Of a DNA stretch of 64,000 nt, positions 1-8,014 are shown piece by piece (position 1 is the stretch's first letter; the number at the start of each line of letters is the position of its first letter). The notes beneath the pieces were generated by a model, which did no database searches, was not told where the DNA came from, and worked only from the letters and a program-made list of their open reading frames with translations. The translations under genes and the position numbers were made by a program. The stretch is from Mycobacterium sp. (GTDB lineage Bacteria > Actinomycetota > Actinomycetes > Mycobacteriales > Mycobacteriaceae). The stretch lies in assembly GCF_002863225.1 (NCBI RefSeq), contig NZ_PKEK01000025.1, positions 62,001-126,000 of the forward strand, written 5' to 3'.

Positions 1-628
1 AGTTGATCGCGACGCACACCCAGCCCAGCTCGGCGAGGTGGCTCATCAGCGGATAGGCCTGCTGCCGTTTGCTGCCGACCATCCATGCGCCGCCCGGAAC
101 CTGCAGCAGCACAGGCGCTTTCCCGCCGCGGTCCAGGTCGGGCCGCCGCCAGATGTCGAGGTGGTTTCGCGCGCCGTGCTCGCCGTAGCTGATGTCGGTG
201 TCATGCGCGTAGTTGCCGTAGATGCGGGCCATCCGGACCACCCCGGGCGCTTTAGCCGTGCCTGCACCGTCCGGCCGCTTCCACAGATCGGCCGACTTGG
301 TGCGGCGCTTGGGTCCCAGTCCGGCCTCGAGCGCGGCGGTCAGCGGCTGGTTCGACTGGTGGCCGATGCGGTTCAGACCGAACAGGCCCAGCCAGGACAA
401 CGCCGAGACCAGCCAACTGAACCGCCGCGCCTCGAACGGGAGCTTGCGGGTCACGGCCACCAGAAGCGCGAATTGCGCGGCGATGACCTGAAGGGGCAAC
501 TCGGTGGCGAACACCCCGAAGGAGAACGCATACATCGACAGGTAACCGCGTCTGCTCACCGGTCGATAGCCGTTGGCGGTGGCCGCGAGGCCGGCCAGCG
601 AGGCCAGCACGGCTGAGAATTTCTTCAC
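1..628 (-). CDS. alpha/beta-hydrolase fold esterase, partial (LipC/LipO/LipQ type)
   Basis: The gene runs off the left edge, so only the first ~209 residues are visible. The N-terminal half has hydrophobic stretches (for example YLSMYAFSFGVFATELPLQ). It is followed by the start of an esterase core: a segment containing HLDIWRRPDL, then the oxyanion-hole motif PGGAWMVGSK in place of the common HGGG. This layout matches mycobacterial LipC/LipO/LipQ-type carboxylesterases. The GxSxG nucleophile and the His/Asp of the triad would lie off the edge. I chose the GTG at 628 because the protein then begins VKKFSAVLASLAG; GTGs at 634 and 637 and an ATG at 652 are also in frame, and none has a strong ribosome-binding site. 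The substrate is unknown; family lipases act on short acyl esters. Confidence 0.75.
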   Translation of the reverse strand, partial: MKKFSAVLASLAGLAATANGYRPVSRRGYLSMYAFSFGVFATELPLQVIAAQFALLVAVTRKLPFEARRFSWLVSALSWLGLFGLNRIGHQSNQPLTAALEAGLGPKRRTKSADLWKRPDGAGTAKAPGVVRMARIYGNYAHDTDISYGEHGARNHLDIWRRPDLDRGGKAPVLLQVPGGAWMVGSKRQQAYPLMSHLAELGWVCVAIN

Positions 629-779
629 GGGCACCACTAAACCACAGCCCATTTCTTCAACTGAAACCACTTGCGTCACTTCAGTTTCGCTGCGGTCCGT
701 GTGGGCTTGATCCACAGTCGCAGGTTTATCCACAATCGGGTTCGGGTGGGGTGCTTCTGTCGGTGGCCGTCGTTACTCT

Positions 780-795
780 TCGAACATGCGTTCTA
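780..795 (+). promoter_or_regulatory. LexA/SOS box overlapping the start codon of the HNH gene
   Basis: The sequence TCGAAC-ATGC-GTTCTA matches the mycobacterial LexA consensus TCGAACNNNNGTTCGA at 11 of 12 defined positions. The spacer contains the ATG of the downstream gene, so bound LexA would cover the start codon. Several M. tuberculosis 13E12-repeat genes are known to have SOS boxes at their starts, which fits this gene's family. Confidence 0.8.
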
Positions 796-2144
796 GTAGT
801 CGCGAGGAGGTCGTCGAGGTCCTCGACGCGCTCGACGCCGCCTACAAACGCGCCCTGGACCTCACGTTCAACGCGCTGACCACCCCTGAACGGCTCAGGG
901 TGCTGGAGCGGTTTGAGGGGTTTCGCCGCGCCCAGCCCGCCGTCGAGCATGCGTTGATCAACGAGCTGGCTGTTGTCGAGCCGGCCGTGCTGGGTGGGAA
1001 GTTGGCGCCGGTGCTGGCCAACCGGTTACGGATCAGCCGTAGTGAGGCCTCGCGACGCGTCCACGAAGCCGCGGACTTGGGTGCGCGGCGCGCGCTCAAC
1101 GGTGAGGCTTTAGCGCCGGTCCTTGCGGCGACGGCGGCCGCGCAACGCAACGGCGACCTCGGTGCTGGGCATGTCAGTGTGATTCGCAGTTTCTGGCATC
1201 GGATCCCCGACTTCGTCGATGTGGATACCCGCGCGAAGGCGGAGGCGCAGCTGGCCCGGCTCAGTCTGGAGCACCGCCCCGATGAGTTGGCCAAACTGGC
1301 CGACACCCTGACCGACTGCCTCAACCCTGACGGTGACTTCACCGACACCGACCGCGCCCGGCGTCGCGGGGTGACGATTGGTCAGCAGGACATCGACGGG
1401 ATGTCCCCGATCAGCGGCTGGCTCACCCCCGAAGCCCGCGCCACCCTCGACGCGGTGTTCGCGAAGTTGGCCGCACCCGGGATGTGCAACCCCGCCGACG
1501 ACACACCCTGCATCAGCGGCACCCCATCCCAAGCCGCCATCCAGGGCGACACCCGCACCGCCGGCCAGCGCCACCACGACGCACTCGTCGCCGCCGCCCG
1601 CGCACTGCTGGCGTCGGGGGAGTTGGGTCAGCACAACGGGCTGCCCACCTCGATCATCGTCACCACCACCTTGCAGGAGTTGGAAGCCGGCGCCGGCCGC
1701 GGCCTCACCAGCGGCGGCACCCTGCTGCCGATGTCGGATGTGATCCGGCTGGCCTCCCACGCCCACCACTACCTGGCCATCTTCAACCACGGCAAAGCAC
1801 TCGCGCTGTATCACACCAAACGGCTGGCCTCCCCAGCCCAGCGGATTGTGTTGCACGCCAGAGATCGTGGCTGCACGTTTCCCGGCTGCACCGTGCCGGC
1901 CTACCTGTGCGAGGTCCACCACAACAACCCCTACCGCACCCACCCCGAAACCGACGTCAACACCATGAGCCTGACCTGCGGCCCCAACCACGACCTCACC
2001 GAGAAGGGCTGGACCACCCGCAACAACACCCACGGCCAAACCGAATGGATCCCACCACCCCACCTCGACCACGGCCAACCCCGCACCAACACCTACCACC
2101 ACCCCGAAAAACTCCTCCGAGACGACGACGACGAAGCACCCTGA
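786..2144 (+). CDS. DUF222/HNH endonuclease protein, 13E12 repeat family
   Basis: This 452-residue protein has a helical DUF222-type N-terminal region (about residues 20-330) followed by a C-terminal HNH nuclease motif (about 355-410). The motif has Cys pairs in [10 protein letters not shown], the catalytic-type pair in CEVHHNNPY and a closing CGPNHDL. Family members are the mycobacterial 13E12 proteins (REP13E12), often present in many near-identical copies. The motif set looks intact, so the gene is probably functional. The ATG at 786 lies inside an SOS box, suggesting induction by DNA damage. The target and role are unknown; the family is often mobile or variable between strains. The next gene on this strand starts 39 bases downstream and is unrelated. 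Confidence 0.88.
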   Translation: MRSSSREEVVEVLDALDAAYKRALDLTFNALTTPERLRVLERFEGFRRAQPAVEHALINELAVVEPAVLGGKLAPVLANRLRISRSEASRRVHEAADLGARRALNGEALAPVLAATAAAQRNGDLGAGHVSVIRSFWHRIPDFVDVDTRAKAEAQLARLSLEHRPDELAKLADTLTDCLNPDGDFTDTDRARRRGVTIGQQDIDGMSPISGWLTPEARATLDAVFAKLAAPGMCNPADDTPCISGTPSQAAIQGDTRTAGQRHHDALVAAARALLASGELGQHNGLPTSIIVTTTLQELEAGAGRGLTSGGTLLPMSDVIRLASHAHHYLAIFNHGKALALYHTKRLASPAQRIVLHARDRGCTFPGCTVPAYLCEVHHNNPYRTHPETDVNTMSLTCGPNHDLTEKGWTTRNNTHGQTEWIPPPHLDHGQPRTNTYHHPEKLLRDDDDEAP

Positions 2145-2183
2145 CTCTTGCCGGTGCGCGCGCGGCGGGATTAGCGTGCCGGT

Positions 2184-3637
2184 ATGACCCAGCGCCGGGA
2201 TCCACGGATTGTCATTGTCGGCGCCGGGATGTCCGGGATCGCCGCCGCTCATGTACTGAGGCAGGCCGGATTTCACAACTTCACCATTTTGGAGAAAGGC
2301 TCGGACGTCGGTGGTGTCTGGCATTGGAACCGCTACCCCGGGTTGCGATGCGACGTGCCGTCCTACGGATACCAGTTCGCGTTCGCACCCAAGCCGGACT
2401 GGAGCCACGTCTGGGCGACCGGCGACGAGATTCAGCGTTATCACCGCGACCTGGTCGACGAGCTGCAGCTGAAGGCCCACCTCCGGCTCGACTGTGAAGT
2501 CACCGAGGCGGTGTACGCCGACGACCGATGGCAGGTGCGCACCGCCGCCGGCGATGAGATCGATGCGGATTTCGTGATCGCGGCGACCGGGGTTCTGCAT
2601 CATCCGTCAATTCCCGACATTCCCGGCCTCGCATCGTTCGGCGGTCCGGTGGTGCACACCGCGCGCTGGACGGACTTCGACACCCACGGCAAGAGAATCG
2701 CGGTCATCGGTTCGGGATCGACTGGGGTGCAGGTGTTTTCCGCACTGCAGCCCGACGCGGCGCACATCACCCACTTCGTCCGCACCCCGCAATGGGTGAT
2801 GTGGATGCCGATGCGCATGCCGCAACCACGCTTCGTCGGCCGGATACTGCGCCGCCTGCCCAAGCAGGACAAGACGGTGAGGCTGTCCCAGTTCATCGGT
2901 TCCGACTACCTGGTCGACCTCGTCATCCGGCCGACCTGGCGACGCCGGGCCGCCCAGCGTTACGGACGGATCTGCCTACGAACCCTGGTGCGGGACAAGA
3001 AACTTCGCGCCCGGTTGACGCCTGACTACCAGCCGTTCTGCAAACGCCAAGTACTGTCCGGCGACTACTACCGCCGGATCACCAGGCCGAACGCCAGCTT
3101 CGTCACCGACCCGATCGCCGAGATCACCGAGACGGGTGTGCGCACCGGCGACGGCGTCCACCACGACCTCGACGCGATCGTGCTCGCCACCGGCTTCGAG
3201 GCTCACAATTACATGCGGCCGATGACGCTGCGCGGGCGGGACGGCCTGTCGATCGACGACGCCTGGGCCAAGGGCCCCGCGCCTGGGGTATGACCGCGAT
3301 CCCCGGCTTCCCCAACCTGTTCATGGTGCTCGGCCCCAACTCGCCAACCGGCTCGATCTCGCTGCAGCACACCGCCGAGTTGACCGCGCGCTACATCATC
3401 AAGTGGCTGAACCGCTTTCGCGATGGTGAAATCAGCGCCGTCGAAGTGACCGACGAGGCCACCGACCGCTTCGCCGACGACATCGCCGAGGGAATGGTCC
3501 CGACGGTGTGGAACACCGGCTGCAATTCCTGGTATTTCGCCGACGACACCAACATCGACCTGTGGCCTTTCGACCGCAAGCGCCTCACCCGCATGCTCAC
3601 TGCGCCGAACGACGACGACTACATACTCACGCCTTGA
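2184..3637 (+). pseudogene. Baeyer-Villiger-type flavin monooxygenase, split by a -1 frameshift
   Basis: Two overlapping frames together make one complete flavin monooxygenase of about 484 residues. Frame 1 (2184-3293, 369 residues) carries the FAD motif GAGMSG near residue 13, a BVMO-like signature FGGPVVHTARW near 152 (F-x-G-x3-H-x3-W, then T where P or D is usual), the second Rossmann motif GSGSTG near 175, and the LATGFE motif. It stops just after AWAKGPAPGV. The other frame continues without a gap as PRAWGMTAIPGFPNLFMVLG and runs to 3637, with the usual C-terminal NSPTGSIS segment. One extra C in the C-run at 3275-3278 would restore a single protein. This could be a real inactivating indel or a sequencing error. 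Family enzymes oxidise ketones or other lipophilic substrates with NADPH and O2; the substrate is unknown. Confidence 0.82.
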
Positions 3638-3670
3638 GGATTCTCACCCCGTAGCGGGCTAAGAATCCTC
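3636..3670. terminator. bidirectional hairpin between convergent genes
   Basis: GAGGATTCT at 3636-3644 pairs perfectly with AGAATCCTC at 3662-3670. Inside, CCCG (3648-3651) pairs with CGGG (3655-3658) around a TAG loop. The hairpin sits exactly between the stop codons of the plus-strand monooxygenase and the minus-strand transporter and overlaps both. It lacks a U-tract, which is common for actinobacterial terminators. Confidence 0.6.
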
Positions 3671-5989
3671 GGGGGTCTCGATCACCGCGTACTGCGGATC
3701 ATCCATCGACACCTGCTTGTTGCCGCTCTGGCTTGCTTTCCCGGTCACGCGCAAGACCTGGCCCGGCGCAATGTCGTCACCGCTCCCGGGCTGGAACGTG
3801 ACGCGGACCTCGCCGCTGTCATCGCCGACCACGATCCAGCGAAACGTCTTGCCCCGCTTGGTGATGTCTTCGACCTGACTGACGCGGCCCTCGACAGTGG
3901 CGCGTCGGCCCGGAACCAGGCTGCCCACCTCGATCACCGCCGGCGACTTCTCCGGATGCTCGTAGACATCGGCGGGCTCCTCCTCGCCCCGCCAGATCCG
4001 CATCTCGATTTCCTCGATCTTGGTGGCGATGCGTTGCTCCAAGATGTCGGGGAATGCCTGCCGGATCCGGGACTGGACGTCGTAGGGAACGATGGTGGCC
4101 GCCGCGTCCGGCACCCGGCTGACCGCGCGGGAGATCCTGTCCGCGGTCTGGTCGTGCAGCAGCCGGCCCAGCAGCGGCGCGTAGGTCCGTCGCGGCAGCA
4201 GCACCGTCACATGGGTGTCGCGACGTTCGTTGCGGCACTTGACCACCAGCATCTGCACGGCCCGCACGATTTGGCGGTCGGGGCAGTCGATCACCCGCAG
4301 GCGGGTGTCGAGATCGAAGTCGTCCCACTTGTCCCGCAGCACCGCTGCGTGATCGGAGTCGATCATGAAGTGCACCGCGACCAGTTCGTCGGCACGCAAA
4401 CCCTTGCCGTAACGCAGCGCTTCGAGCACCGCGAGGTCCAGTGAGTTCACGCAGACGAACACGCTGTGCCGCGCGTATTTGGTCAGCTTCGGGCGGTCGT
4501 TGCGGAATCCCTCGAGAATCGCCGACTCGGCGCGGTATTCGCGGTTGAGCCGGATCAGCCCGAACACCAGGATCGGGAAGACGATCACCACCAGCCAGGC
4601 GCCTTCGGTGAACTTGGCCACCGCAAAGATTCCGACCACGATCGTCGAGAGCACCGCCGCGGTGAAGTTGATCGCCAGCCGGTACTGCCAGCCCCGTTCG
4701 CGTTCGGTGAGATGGTGTTTCGACATCCCGTAACCGGCCATCGAGAATCCGGTGAAGACCCCGATCGCATAGAACGGCACCAGCGCGTTGACCGACCCGC
4801 CGGTGAACACCAGCAGCGCCACCGACAACGTCGCCAGCGTGATGATGCCGTTGGAGAACACCAGCCGGTACCCGCGCTGCATCAACTGACGCGGCAGAAA
4901 GCGGTCCTCGGCAACGAAACTCGCCAATGCGGGAAAGCCGTTGAAGCTGGTGTTGGCGCCGGTGTACAGGATCGCCGCGGTGGCGACCTGCACCAGGACG
5001 TACATGCTGTCGCCGATGACGCCGTTGCCGAACACCGCGCGAGCGATCTGGGACAGCACCGACGGGTACTCGGACAGGTACGGCGCGGCGTGCGTCGCGT
5101 AGGCGAGATAGCCGACCCCGGCCAGCAGCAACCCGAGAATGCAGGCCATCGTCGTGAGCACCCGCCGCGCGTTGACACTCTGCGGCTTGCGAAACACGTT
5201 GACGGTGTTGGAGATCGCCTCGACACCGGTCAGCGACGAACCACCGTTGGCGAACGCGCGCAGCAACACCAGCACCGTCGCACCCATCACCAGCCCGCCG
5301 CTGCCCTGATGAACCGGCACCGCCCCGGCGGCATGCCCCGGGTCGTACTGCGGCAGGCCCCAGACCAGCTGACGCACAACGCCCGTCACGATCATCACCA
5401 CGACCATGACGACGAAGAAATAGGTGGCGAACGCGAAAGGTTTTCCCGCTTCCCGTAATCCGCGCAGATTGGCATAACAGATCAACAGCACGACGGTGAC
5501 GGTGATCCCGAGGCTGTAAGGCCCGAGAGCCGGCAGCGCGGAGGCCACCGCGACGGTGCCCGCGGCGGATTGCACTGCGACGGTGACGATGTAGTCGATC
5601 AGCAACGCCGCGGCGGCGACCTGAGCCACCTTGGGCCCGAAGTTCTCCCGCGCCACGATGTAAGAACCGCCGGCCTTGGTGTAGGCCATCACCACCTGCC
5701 GGTAGGACGCGGTCACCAGCAGCAGGATCAGCAGGATCACACCCATGATGGGCAACAGCAGCACGAACGCGGCCAGCCCGGCATGCGGCAGCAATTCGGT
5801 CAGGATCTGCTCGGGGCCGTACGCGGTGGACGAGATCGCGTCAGGCGAAAGTGCGCCCAGCGCTACAGGATTAGAGAGCCGCTCACCCGACAGCTCGTTG
5901 GTGATCAGCGGCTTGCCCAGGAAGACGCGCTTGCACACGTCTAGAAATGACGGGGGTACCTGCCGTTCGTCGTCCGCTGACGCTGCCAC
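3659..5989 (-). CDS. KimA-like APC/KUP potassium transporter with C-terminal OB-fold-like domain
   Basis: This 776-residue protein is the third, promoter-distal gene of a three-copy operon. Residues ~35-480 form about 12 membrane segments of the KimA (YdaO) branch of the APC superfamily. Residues matching the proton-coupling D36, Y43 and E233 of Bacillus KimA are conserved (LSPDAISSTAYG, D50 and Y57; TGVEAISNTVNVF). A soluble region of ~200 residues follows, as in KimA. Unlike its two neighbours it then has ~90 more residues (from about PAVIEVGSLVPG to the end), which read as an OB-fold: GRVSQVEDI, FRWIVVGDDSGEVRVTF, GQVLRVTGK. The start is a GTG 17 bases after the previous gene, implying co-transcription. 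Likely K+/H+ symport, but amino-acid transport cannot be excluded. Confidence 0.83.
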   Translation of the reverse strand: MAASADDERQVPPSFLDVCKRVFLGKPLITNELSGERLSNPVALGALSPDAISSTAYGPEQILTELLPHAGLAAFVLLLPIMGVILLILLLVTASYRQVVMAYTKAGGSYIVARENFGPKVAQVAAAALLIDYIVTVAVQSAAGTVAVASALPALGPYSLGITVTVVLLICYANLRGLREAGKPFAFATYFFVVMVVVMIVTGVVRQLVWGLPQYDPGHAAGAVPVHQGSGGLVMGATVLVLLRAFANGGSSLTGVEAISNTVNVFRKPQSVNARRVLTTMACILGLLLAGVGYLAYATHAAPYLSEYPSVLSQIARAVFGNGVIGDSMYVLVQVATAAILYTGANTSFNGFPALASFVAEDRFLPRQLMQRGYRLVFSNGIITLATLSVALLVFTGGSVNALVPFYAIGVFTGFSMAGYGMSKHHLTERERGWQYRLAINFTAAVLSTIVVGIFAVAKFTEGAWLVVIVFPILVFGLIRLNREYRAESAILEGFRNDRPKLTKYARHSVFVCVNSLDLAVLEALRYGKGLRADELVAVHFMIDSDHAAVLRDKWDDFDLDTRLRVIDCPDRQIVRAVQMLVVKCRNERRDTHVTVLLPRRTYAPLLGRLLHDQTADRISRAVSRVPDAAATIVPYDVQSRIRQAFPDILEQRIATKIEEIEMRIWRGEEEPADVYEHPEKSPAVIEVGSLVPGRRATVEGRVSQVEDITKRGKTFRWIVVGDDSGEVRVTFQPGSGDDIAPGQVLRVTGKASQSGNKQVSMDDPQYAVIETPEDS

Positions 5990-6006
5990 GACCCGTCCGG
6001 CCGGTT

Positions 6007-7974
6007 CTACGCTTGACCAGCCGGCGCCAGGGCGTCGGGATCAACCCGTGCGATCCGCGACTCGACGTCATACGGCACGATGATCGCGGTCGCGCCCGGG
6101 ATACGGCTGACGGCCCTGGCCATCTTGTCGGCGGTGCGGTCGTGCAGCAGCCGGCCCAGCATGGCGGAGTAGGTACGACGCGGCAGTAGCACCGTCACCT
6201 TGGTCTCGGGATGGTTCTGCTTCACCTGCAGAACGAACTCTTGGGCAACCCGGCTCAAATTGCGGTCCGGACAATCGATCACGCGCAACTGGGTGTCGTG
6301 CTCGAAATGCTGCCAGCGGTCCTGCAACTTGCCGGAGTGCTCGGCGTCGACGACGAAGTGCACCGCGAGCAGCTCGTCGGCATGCAGACCCTTGCCGTAA
6401 CGCAGCGCCTCGACCTCGGCCAGGTCGACCGAGTCGACGAAGACGAAGACCCGCAACCGCGCGTACTTGGCCAGCTCGGGCCGCTCGGTGCGCGACATCT
6501 CCAGCACCGAGGCCTCGGCCCGGTACTGCCTGTTGAGCCGGATCAAGGCGTACACCAGGATCGGGAAGACGATCACCACCAGCCAGGCACCCTCGGTGAA
6601 CTTGGCCACCACGAAGATGCCCACCACCACCGTCGACATCAGGCCTGCGGAGAAGTTGACGGCAACCTTGCGTTGCCAGCCCGGCCCCCGGCGGGTGTAG
6701 TGATGCTTGGCCATACCGAAACCGGCCATCGCGAACGCGGTGAACACGCCGATGGCGAAGAACGGCACCAGCGCGCTGAGCTTGGCGCGGGTCACCAGTA
6801 GCAAGGCCACCGCGATCGCGGTCAGCGTGATGATGCCGTTGGAGAACACCAGCCGGTGACCGCGCTTGGTGAGCGGGCGCGGCAGGAAGCGGTCCTCGGC
6901 GACGAAACTCGCCAGCGCCGGGAATCCGTTGAACCCGGTGTTGGCGCCGGCGAACAGGATTGCGGCGCTCGAGGCCTGCACCGAGAAGTACAGGACATTG
7001 CCGAGCACACCGTGACCGAAGACCGTCCGGGCGATCTCCGAGAGCATCGACGGGTACTCGTCGAGGTACGGCGTGGCGTGGGTGATGTGGGCAAGCCAGG
7101 CGACACCGGCCAGCAGGACCGCCAAGATGCACGCCATCAAGGTCAGCACCCGGCGGGCGTTGGCGCCCTGCGGCTCCCGAAAAACGTTGACGGTGTTGGA
7201 GATCGCCTCGACACCGGTCAGCGACGTACCACCGTTGGCGAATGCGCGCAGCACGACGAGCACCGTCGCGCCCATCACCAGCCCGTTGCCCTGATGCACC
7301 GGCACCGCACCCTCGAGAGCGGCCGGGTTGTACTTCGGCAGTCCCCACAGGACTTCGCGAATTAGCCCGGTGACGATGGTCAGCAGCATCATGCCGACGA
7401 ACCAGTAGGTGGTGACCGCGAAGATCCGGCCGGATTGCCGCAGCCCGCGCAGGTTCGCGATGCAGATCAGGACCAGTACGGCGATGGTGAGTTCCAGGTG
7501 GTACGGACGCAGCAAGGGGATCGCGGACACCACCGCGACCGTGCCTGCTGCGGGCTGAACGGCGGCGGTGACGACGTAGTCGATCAGCAACGCGGCGGCC
7601 GCGATCTGCGCGATCCGGGGCCCGAAGTTGTCCCGGGCCACCATGTAGGCCCCACCGGTGCGGGTGTAGGCCATCACGACACCGCGATACGACGCGGACA
7701 CCAGCAACAGGATCACCAGGATGACGCCCATGATCGGCAGCAGCAGCGTGAAGGCAGCCATGCCCGCACGAGGCAGCAATTCGGTCATCACCTGCTCGGG
7801 ACCGAAGGCGGTCGAGGAGATGGCGTCCGGCGCAATAGCGCCCAGCGCAATTGGATTCGACAACCGCTCGGACTCAAGTTGCTCGCTGGTCAGGGGCTTG
7901 CCGAGGAAGATCCGCTTCCAACCGTCACTGAACGACGGCGGGATGGTGGATTGCTGCTGAGATGGTGTAACCAC
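6007..7974 (-). CDS. KimA-like APC/KUP potassium transporter, copy 2
   Basis: This 655-residue paralogue of the genes on both sides is the middle gene of the operon, 40 bases after the first copy and 17 before the third. The KimA-type signature IAPDAISSTAFG keeps the Asp, but Phe replaces the Tyr found in the other two copies, which could change transport. TGVEAISNTVNVF is intact. About 12 membrane helices span residues ~40-490. The cytosolic C-terminal part ends near VPYDVESRI, without the OB-fold extension. The start is a GTG (VVTPSQQQ). Function is inferred from family: high-affinity K+ uptake driven by protons. Confidence 0.82.
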   Translation of the reverse strand: MVTPSQQQSTIPPSFSDGWKRIFLGKPLTSEQLESERLSNPIALGAIAPDAISSTAFGPEQVMTELLPRAGMAAFTLLLPIMGVILVILLLVSASYRGVVMAYTRTGGAYMVARDNFGPRIAQIAAAALLIDYVVTAAVQPAAGTVAVVSAIPLLRPYHLELTIAVLVLICIANLRGLRQSGRIFAVTTYWFVGMMLLTIVTGLIREVLWGLPKYNPAALEGAVPVHQGNGLVMGATVLVVLRAFANGGTSLTGVEAISNTVNVFREPQGANARRVLTLMACILAVLLAGVAWLAHITHATPYLDEYPSMLSEIARTVFGHGVLGNVLYFSVQASSAAILFAGANTGFNGFPALASFVAEDRFLPRPLTKRGHRLVFSNGIITLTAIAVALLLVTRAKLSALVPFFAIGVFTAFAMAGFGMAKHHYTRRGPGWQRKVAVNFSAGLMSTVVVGIFVVAKFTEGAWLVVIVFPILVYALIRLNRQYRAEASVLEMSRTERPELAKYARLRVFVFVDSVDLAEVEALRYGKGLHADELLAVHFVVDAEHSGKLQDRWQHFEHDTQLRVIDCPDRNLSRVAQEFVLQVKQNHPETKVTVLLPRRTYSAMLGRLLHDRTADKMARAVSRIPGATAIIVPYDVESRIARVDPDALAPAGQA

Positions 7975-8014
7975 GTGTCACTTTCCTCCGGAGTCGGTGA
8001 CCTGTGGCAACACG

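Noticed and set aside
3275..3293. programmed ribosomal frameshift in the monooxygenase
   Set aside because: No slippery heptamer followed by a structured stimulator was seen; a simple indel explains it.
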